A stretch of 64,000 nt of DNA from Micromonospora coriariae (GTDB lineage Bacteria > Actinomycetota > Actinomycetes > Mycobacteriales > Micromonosporaceae): positions 682,001-746,000 of the forward strand of contig NZ_LT607412.1 in assembly GCF_900091455.1 (NCBI RefSeq), given 5' to 3'. Both the position numbers and the translations under genes were made by a program. The notes under the pieces were generated by a model, which was not told the origin of the DNA, ran no database searches, and saw only the letters and a program-made list of their open reading frames with translations. Positions 59,256 through 64,000 of this stretch are shown here, piece by piece. Numbering within the stretch: position 1 is the first letter of the stretch; each line of letters opens with the position of its first letter.

Positions 59256-60548
59256 ATGACCCCGGAACACCCCCGCCACCTGGCCGAGGCGCTGCGCCGC
59301 CGCGGCTGGCTGGTCTCCGCCTGGCCCTGGCGCGCGCTGGTCTACCTGGTCAGCACCGTGCCGGTCGCCGGTGTGCTCGCCGTCGGGCTGCTCGTCGTCG
59401 TCGCGCCCCTGCTGGCGGCCGTCAACGGCGTACGACTGCAGGGCCGGCCGCCGGAGATTCCGCTCCTGCTGTTCCTGACGGTCGGCAGCCTCATCCTGCT
59501 GGCGCTGGCGCCGATCGCGAGCTTCCCGGTGGCCGCTGTCGAGCGCTGGCGGCTCGGCCTCGTGGACGGCCGCCCGCTGCCCGCGTCGCCGTGGCCGGGC
59601 CTGGCCGCCCGCTACCGCACCGCCGCCGCGTGGCGGGAGGTGGCGTACCTGTTCTGGCTGGGCGGGTTCGTGCCGGTCGCGTACTGGGTGTTCCTGCTGC
59701 TGGTGCTGCTGGACGTGGGTCTGGTGGCCAGCCCCTGGCTGGCCGGGGACGCCGACCAGGTCATCGTCGTGTGGGCAACGGTGGACACCGCCGGCGAAGC
59801 CGCCCCGTACGCGGTCGTGGGCGTGCTGCTCATCCCGGTGCTCTGGTACGCCGCCGGGCTGCTCGCCGCCGTCCAGGCCGCCGTGACCCGGTGGGCGCTG
59901 TCCTGGCCGGTCGACGTGGCGGCGCTGCGCGAGGTCGCCCGGTCGCGGACCCGGCTGGTCGGCGCGTACGAGGCCGAGCGGCGACGGATCGAGCGCGACC
60001 TGCACGACGGCGCTCAACCCCGGTTGACCAGCCTCACCCTCCAGCTGGGGCTGGCCCGGCTCGACGTGCCGGAGGACTCCCCCGCCGCCCGACCCCTCGC
60101 TGTCGCGCACGAGCAGGCCCGGGGCCTGATGGTGATGCTCCGGCAGTTGGTGCACGGCATCCGGCCGCAGAGCCTCACCGACCTCGGTCTCGCCGGTGCG
60201 GTACGGGAGTTGGCCGACGCGTCCGCGGTCGGGGTCACGGTCCACGCCGACCTCGACGGCGAACTACCGGAGATCGTCGAGACGACCGCCTACTTCGTGG
60301 TGTCGGAGTCGCTGGGCAACGTGGCCCGGCACGCCGGGGCGAACCGCGCCGAGGTGCGCCTCACCCGCACCGGCGGTGAGCTCGTCGTCGAGGTGTCCGA
60401 CGACGGCCGTGGTGGCGCCGACCCCGCGCGGGGCAGCGGCCTGACCGGCCTCGCCGACCGGGTCGCCGCCGCGGACGGCCGGCTGCTGCTGTCCAGCCCG
60501 CCCGGTGGGCCCACACTGGTCCGGGTGGAGCTGCCATGCCGTCCGTGA
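59256..60548 (+). CDS. NarL-type sensor histidine kinase
   Basis: The 430-residue kinase has about five N-terminal membrane helices without a periplasmic sensor domain, the HisKA_3 phospho-acceptor in ERRRIERDLHDGAQPRL (His near 250), and an HATPase_c domain with N-box SLGNVARHAGANRAEV and G-box VSDDGRGG. Such kinases sense membrane or wall stress. It overlaps the response regulator by 13 bp. Confidence 0.92.
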   Translation: MTPEHPRHLAEALRRRGWLVSAWPWRALVYLVSTVPVAGVLAVGLLVVVAPLLAAVNGVRLQGRPPEIPLLLFLTVGSLILLALAPIASFPVAAVERWRLGLVDGRPLPASPWPGLAARYRTAAAWREVAYLFWLGGFVPVAYWVFLLLVLLDVGLVASPWLAGDADQVIVVWATVDTAGEAAPYAVVGVLLIPVLWYAAGLLAAVQAAVTRWALSWPVDVAALREVARSRTRLVGAYEAERRRIERDLHDGAQPRLTSLTLQLGLARLDVPEDSPAARPLAVAHEQARGLMVMLRQLVHGIRPQSLTDLGLAGAVRELADASAVGVTVHADLDGELPEIVETTAYFVVSESLGNVARHAGANRAEVRLTRTGGELVVEVSDDGRGGADPARGSGLTGLADRVAAADGRLLLSSPPGGPTLVRVELPCRP

Positions 60549-61201
60549 CCCGTGTCGTGCTGGCCGAGGACGAGGTGCTGCTGCGCGAGGGCCTGGTCGC
60601 GCTGCTCACCCGGTTCGACTTCGTGGTCTGTGCCGCTGTCGGCTCCGCCCCCGAACTGCTGGACGCGGCCCGCACGCACCGGCCCGACCTGGTGCTGACC
60701 GACATCCGGATGCCGCCCGGCCGGCGGGACGACGGGTTGCGCGCCGCCGTGGCGTTGCGCGCCGAGCGGCCCCAGCTCCCGGTCGTGGTCCTGAGCCAGT
60801 ACGTGCAGACCGGGTACGCCGCGGCGCTGCTGGACAGCGGCGACGGCCAGCGGGTGGGCTACCTGCTCAAGGACCGGGTGGCCGAGGTCGCCGAGTTCGT
60901 CGACACGCTGCACCGGGTCACGGCCGGCGGCACCGCCGTCGACCCGGACGTCGTCCGGCAGCTGCTGCACCGCCCGCGCGACCCGCTCGCCGCGCTCTCC
61001 GCCCGGGAACGTGAGGTGCTGGCGCTGCTGGCCGAGGGGCGTTCCAACGCGTCGATCGCCGCCCGGCTGCACGTCACCGAGGCGGCTGTCGGCAAGCACG
61101 TCGGCAACATCCTGCTGAAGCTCGACCTGCCGCCCAGCGACGACACCAACCGCCGCGTGCTCGCGGTGCTCACCTACCTGCGCGCCGATCCGGCCGGCTG
61201 A
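60536..61201 (+). CDS. NarL/FixJ-type response regulator
   Basis: The 221-residue protein has a receiver domain (phospho-acceptor aspartate in DLVLTDIRMPP, about residue 55; conserved lysine in YLLKDRV) and a LuxR-type helix-turn-helix (LSAREREVLALLAEGRSNAS, then IAARLHVTEAAVGKHVGNI). It is the partner of the kinase that ends inside its start. Target genes are not evident. Confidence 0.93.
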   Translation: MPSVTRVVLAEDEVLLREGLVALLTRFDFVVCAAVGSAPELLDAARTHRPDLVLTDIRMPPGRRDDGLRAAVALRAERPQLPVVVLSQYVQTGYAAALLDSGDGQRVGYLLKDRVAEVAEFVDTLHRVTAGGTAVDPDVVRQLLHRPRDPLAALSAREREVLALLAEGRSNASIAARLHVTEAAVGKHVGNILLKLDLPPSDDTNRRVLAVLTYLRADPAG

Positions 61202-61240
61202 GCAGCACCGGGCGCGGGCCTGGCCCGGCCGACCGGGGCG

Positions 61241-61246
61241 TAGATT
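61241..61246 (+). promoter_or_regulatory. -10 box upstream of the Gfo/Idh/MocA gene
   Basis: TAGATT lies 53 nt upstream of the start codon and fits the TANNNT form. Confidence 0.45.
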
Positions 61247-61299
61247 CGATCACCGGGACCGCCGTCACCAGGGCGCGGGCCGGGAGACGGGAGTACGGC

Positions 61300-62370
61300 A
61301 TGGCGGAGGCGCTGCGGGTCGGTCTGCTGGGGTACGGGCTGGCGGGCCGGGTGTTCCACGCACCGCTGATCGCCGCGACGCCCGGGCTGCGGCTGGACGC
61401 CATCATGACCCGCGATCCGCAGCGGCGCGAGCAGGCCCGGCAGCACCACCCGGACGCCCGCCTGGTCGACGACGCCGACGAGCTGTGGCGTACGCCCGAC
61501 GCGCTGGACCTGGTCGTGGTGGCGACGCCGAACCGGCAGCACGTGCCGATGGCCCGGGCGGCGCTGAGCGCCGGCCTGCCGGTCGTGGTCGACAAGCCGC
61601 TGGCACCCACCGCCGCCGACGGCCAGGGGCTGGTCGAGGAGGCCGACCGCCGGGGCGTGCCGCTCACGGTGTTCCAGAACCGTCGCTGGGACGGCGACTT
61701 CCTGACCGCACGGCGCCTCGTGGAGCAGGGTGAGTTGGGGCGGGTGCTCCGCTTCGAGTCCCGGTTCGAGCGTTTCCGCCCGACCATCAAGCCGGGTTGG
61801 CGGGAGCTTGCCGGCCCCGAGGAGGCCGGAGGCGCCCTCTTCGACCTCGGCGCCCACCTCATCGACCAGGCCGTGCAGCTCTTCGGTGCCGTCGACCGCG
61901 TCTACGCCGAGGTCGACCGCCGCCGTGCGGGGGCCGAGGTCGACGACGACGCGTTCGTGGCGTTGACCCACGCCAACGGGGTCCACTCGCACCTCTGGAT
62001 GGGAGCGATCACCGCTCAGCTCGGGCCCCGGCTGCGGGTGCTCGGTGACCGGGGCGGCTACACGACGTACGGGCTGGACGTGCAGGAAGCGGCGCTGCAC
62101 GACGGTGGCCGGCCGGACCAGCCGGGATGGGGCGAGGTTCCGCCGGAGCGGTACGGCCTGCTCGGCGTCGACGGTGACCTGCGCCCGGTGCCCACCGAGC
62201 CCGGCTCGTACCAGAGCTTCTACCAGCAGGTGGCGGCGGCGCTGCGCGATGGCACGCCGATGCCGGTGGATCCCCGGGACTCGGTCGCCACCGTCGAGTT
62301 GATCGAGTTGGCGCACCGGTCGGCCGCCGAGGGCGTGGTGCTGCCGGTTCCGACGGGCCCGGCCGCCTGA
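61300..62370 (+). CDS. Gfo/Idh/MocA family oxidoreductase
   Basis: The 356-residue protein has a Rossmann NAD(P)-binding N-terminus (VGLLGYGLAGRVFHAPLI) and the substrate-site motif VVDKPLAPTAADG (about 96-108), with the catalytic-region histidine in FDLGAHLIDQAVQLFG. It would oxidise a polyol, sugar or inositol using NAD. A GGGAG site precedes the ATG. It stands alone, so the substrate cannot be inferred. Confidence 0.9.
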   Translation: MAEALRVGLLGYGLAGRVFHAPLIAATPGLRLDAIMTRDPQRREQARQHHPDARLVDDADELWRTPDALDLVVVATPNRQHVPMARAALSAGLPVVVDKPLAPTAADGQGLVEEADRRGVPLTVFQNRRWDGDFLTARRLVEQGELGRVLRFESRFERFRPTIKPGWRELAGPEEAGGALFDLGAHLIDQAVQLFGAVDRVYAEVDRRRAGAEVDDDAFVALTHANGVHSHLWMGAITAQLGPRLRVLGDRGGYTTYGLDVQEAALHDGGRPDQPGWGEVPPERYGLLGVDGDLRPVPTEPGSYQSFYQQVAAALRDGTPMPVDPRDSVATVELIELAHRSAAEGVVLPVPTGPAA

Positions 62371-62413
62371 CCCCTGCCGTCGAGATGGGGCCGGCTCGGC
62401 TCGGGCAGAACAC

Positions 62414-62572
62414 CTAGTCGGCGTCCTGCTCGGTACGGTCGATATCCGACACCCGGGCTTCCTCGTCGGTCAGCGCGTCCTCGGACCGGTCACCGAGCGC
62501 GCCCAGCCGGCGTTCGGCCTCCCGCGCCTCCTGCTCGATCCTCGGGTTCTCGTCGTTGGGACCCTGCGACAT
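62414..62572 (-). CDS. Small acidic hypothetical protein
   Basis: The 52-residue product is hydrophilic and acidic (RIEQEAREAERRLGALGDRS, ending DIDRTEQDAD), probably one helix. ATG at 62572 has GGAGGTCGCCC upstream, a very good ribosome binding site. No family is recognised. Confidence 0.65.
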   Translation of the reverse strand: MSQGPNDENPRIEQEAREAERRLGALGDRSEDALTDEEARVSDIDRTEQDAD

Positions 62573-62756
62573 GGGCGACCTCCATCGGGCACGAAACGGC
62601 CTCCCTGGGTGTACCCCGCCTGACGCTGGGGACACCGGGATCGCGCAGAACCCGGATCCACGTGCAGGACAGCTGGTGGACAGCCGAGCGCCGGGCCGGC
62701 CGGTGACCGCGCCGGGCTGGAGCCCTGGAGCGTTGCCGGCCCGGCCCGGTGCCGGA

Positions 62757-62975
62757 TCAGCGCGTCAGTTCGCGCCAGGAAGGGTGGGTGCCGCGCCAGG
62801 CGTCGGCGAGGATGGCCGCCGAGGCCCGGCTGGGGCACTGCTGCACCCGCTCACGACCCGACGCCCCACCGATCTGGGCGCGGACCTCCCAACCCTGCCC
62901 GTCAGTACGGATGTACACGTCCCGGCGCCCGCGCGGGGTCGTGTCACCGTTCCACCAGTGTTCCTCCACCATCAT
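62757..62975 (-). CDS. Small conserved hypothetical protein
   Basis: The 72-residue product begins MMVEEHWWNGDTTPRGRRDV and contains WEVRAQIGGASGRERVQQCP; it looks like a compact beta-rich domain similar to small actinobacterial proteins of unknown function. A TACGGT box lies six bases before the ATG (62982-62987), so the mRNA is probably leaderless. Confidence 0.62.
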   Translation of the reverse strand: MMVEEHWWNGDTTPRGRRDVYIRTDGQGWEVRAQIGGASGRERVQQCPSRASAAILADAWRGTHPSWRELTR

Positions 62976-62981
62976 TCGCCG

Positions 62982-62987
62982 ACCGTA
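62982..62987 (-). promoter_or_regulatory. -10 box for leaderless transcription of the small hypothetical gene
   Basis: The minus strand reads TACGGT six bases before the ATG at 62975. Confidence 0.5.
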
Positions 62988-63173
62988 TAGCAATTCGGCG
63001 GCAAGGGGTACGGCGCAGGTGGGCTTAGAGCGGCACAATAGCCGCTATCCGGGCGCAGTATGGGCCAACTCGAGACGTGGAGGAGCCCCCGCGGCCACTC
63101 CTCCGGGCCTGAGCAGCGGATCAGAACCGGGACGAGGCGGCGGCGCGCATGCCGGCCGGGGGCCGGCTCGCAC

Positions 63174-64000
63174 TCACCCCTGCGCGGTGAGCAGGTAGTC
63201 GTCCGCTTCGGGGCTCCAGCGCAGGTCGACCACACCGCCGGTGGCGGCGGCCTTGCAGAACTGGAGGAAGCTGCGGTAACCGAGCTTCTTCTCGCTGAAG
63301 TCGGGCCGGGCCCGGCGCAGCTGGTTCTTGAGCCCGGACAGCGCCACCGGGTTGCCCGCGCTGCCCAGGTCCGCCACGACGCCACGGAGCAGACCGAAGG
63401 CCACCTCACGATCGCCGTGCTCCGGCAACGAGACCTCCGGGTCTCCCTTCGCGGGGCCTTCGGCCAGCTCGATCACGCTCTGCGCGGCGAGGTGGCGCAG
63501 CAGCTCGCCGAAGGTGCGGAACCCGTAGTCGGACTCGCTGAACGTCGGGTCCTTGCGCAACAGGGTGCGCTTGAGCCGGGAGGCGGTCACCTCGCCGCTG
63601 GCGCTGCCCTGCAGCCCGGCCACCGTCTGGGCGACCAGCACGGCGAGGGCGTCCACGTCCCGGCCTGGCTCCTCCCCCGCCGGCTGCCGCTCCTCCTCCG
63701 GCTCCGGCTCCCGCTGCTCCTCCGGCTCGGGTGCACGCTGGTCCGGGCCCGGTTGCCGTACCGGCCGACCGCGCCGGCCCCGGGTCGGCGGGATGTCCAC
63801 ACCCTCCAGCCGGTCGTAGTAGAGGAACTCGTCGCACGCCGGCGGAAGCAGCGCCGACGTCGACCCCTCGACTCCGACGCCGATGACGCGCTTGTTCAGC
63901 TCACGGAGCTTGTGCACCAGCGGGGTGAAGTCGCTGTCGCCACTACAGATCACGAAGGTGGAGATGTAGTCGCGCTCGAAGGCCAGCTCGATGGCGTCCA
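63174..64000 (-). CDS. NYN domain protein with OST-HTH/LOTUS-like repeats (5' end outside window)
   Basis: The 275 visible codons start mid-protein at the right edge. The first part (IELAFERDYISTFVICSGDS, DFTPLVHKLRELNKRVIGVG) is a NYN/LabA-type PIN-like nuclease domain with catalytic aspartates in SGDSDF. A charged linker (about 70 residues, Glu/Pro-rich) follows, then two similar segments (LKRTLLRKDPTFSESDYGFR and LKNQLRRARPDFSEKKLGYR) that match the OST-HTH/LOTUS fold. NYN-LOTUS proteins are thought to act on RNA. The gene continues beyond the window. Confidence 0.85.
   Translation of the reverse strand, partial: DAIELAFERDYISTFVICSGDSDFTPLVHKLRELNKRVIGVGVEGSTSALLPPACDEFLYYDRLEGVDIPPTRGRRGRPVRQPGPDQRAPEPEEQREPEPEEERQPAGEEPGRDVDALAVLVAQTVAGLQGSASGEVTASRLKRTLLRKDPTFSESDYGFRTFGELLRHLAAQSVIELAEGPAKGDPEVSLPEHGDREVAFGLLRGVVADLGSAGNPVALSGLKNQLRRARPDFSEKKLGYRSFLQFCKAAATGGVVDLRWSPEADDYLLTAQG

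Overview
The window is chromosomal DNA from a high-GC actinomycete, most likely a Micromonospora or a close relative in the Micromonosporaceae. This rests on the very GC-rich codon third positions, the actinobacterial gene families (SARP regulator, SAM-IV riboswitch, many leaderless genes with a TANNNT box 6-7 nt before the start codon) and two copies of a GGGGCCCTTCC palindrome that I remember as common in Micromonospora intergenic regions. I see no tRNA, rRNA, transposase, integrase or CRISPR array.

Positions 1-20.2 kb are dominated by cell-surface glycopolymer genes. They encode a sugar acetyltransferase (cut by the window edge), a nucleotide-sugar epimerase/dehydratase, a DegT-type sugar aminotransferase, a two-gene ABC exporter (permease and ATPase), a fused cytidylyltransferase/short-chain reductase of the CDP-ribitol synthase type, a CDP-glycerol glycerophosphotransferase-like polymerase, an acyltransferase-3 protein, a polysaccharide pyruvyl transferase, a membrane glycosyltransferase-like protein and a GT2 glycosyltransferase. 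Together they suggest a teichoic-acid-like, polyol-phosphate, acylated and/or pyruvylated surface polymer. Interspersed are lhgO, a TetR regulator, an alpha/beta hydrolase, a secreted C39-like peptidase under a c-di-AMP (ydaO-yuaA) riboswitch, and a coiled-coil membrane protein with an uninterrupted 24-nt G tract just upstream of its ribosome binding site.

Positions 20.2-38.6 kb hold mostly housekeeping and orphan genes: type II topoisomerase subunits (parE then parC order, minus strand), a remnant of a methyltransferase coupled to an ABC-2-type membrane protein, a secreted SGNH hydrolase, alpha/beta hydrolase, DUF72, two DinB-like proteins, a Pr6Pr membrane protein, an amylo-alpha-1,6-glucosidase-like enzyme coupled to an SCP2 protein, a 2H phosphoesterase and CorA.

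Positions 38.6-50.4 kb contain an APC-family transporter with an oddly structured upstream region. Next is the most striking locus: a SAM-IV riboswitch, a 46-codon leader peptide whose two Cys codons lie in and beside an intrinsic-terminator stem, and a three-gene polar amino-acid type ABC importer. A large protein of unknown function, a CPA1 Na+/H+ antiporter and a SARP/AfsR-type giant regulator preceded by a tiny leaderless coupled ORF follow.

Positions 50.4-64 kb carry an epoxide-hydrolase/dehalogenase-like enzyme divergent from the SARP, a coupled membrane/coiled-coil gene pair, a polytopic membrane protein with a lipase-like tail next to an LtrA-family protein, a TetR regulator with a perfect palindromic operator candidate, an SDR/MFS pair, a two-component system, a Gfo/Idh/MocA oxidoreductase, small proteins and, at the right edge, a NYN ribonuclease-domain protein with OST-HTH/LOTUS-like repeats.
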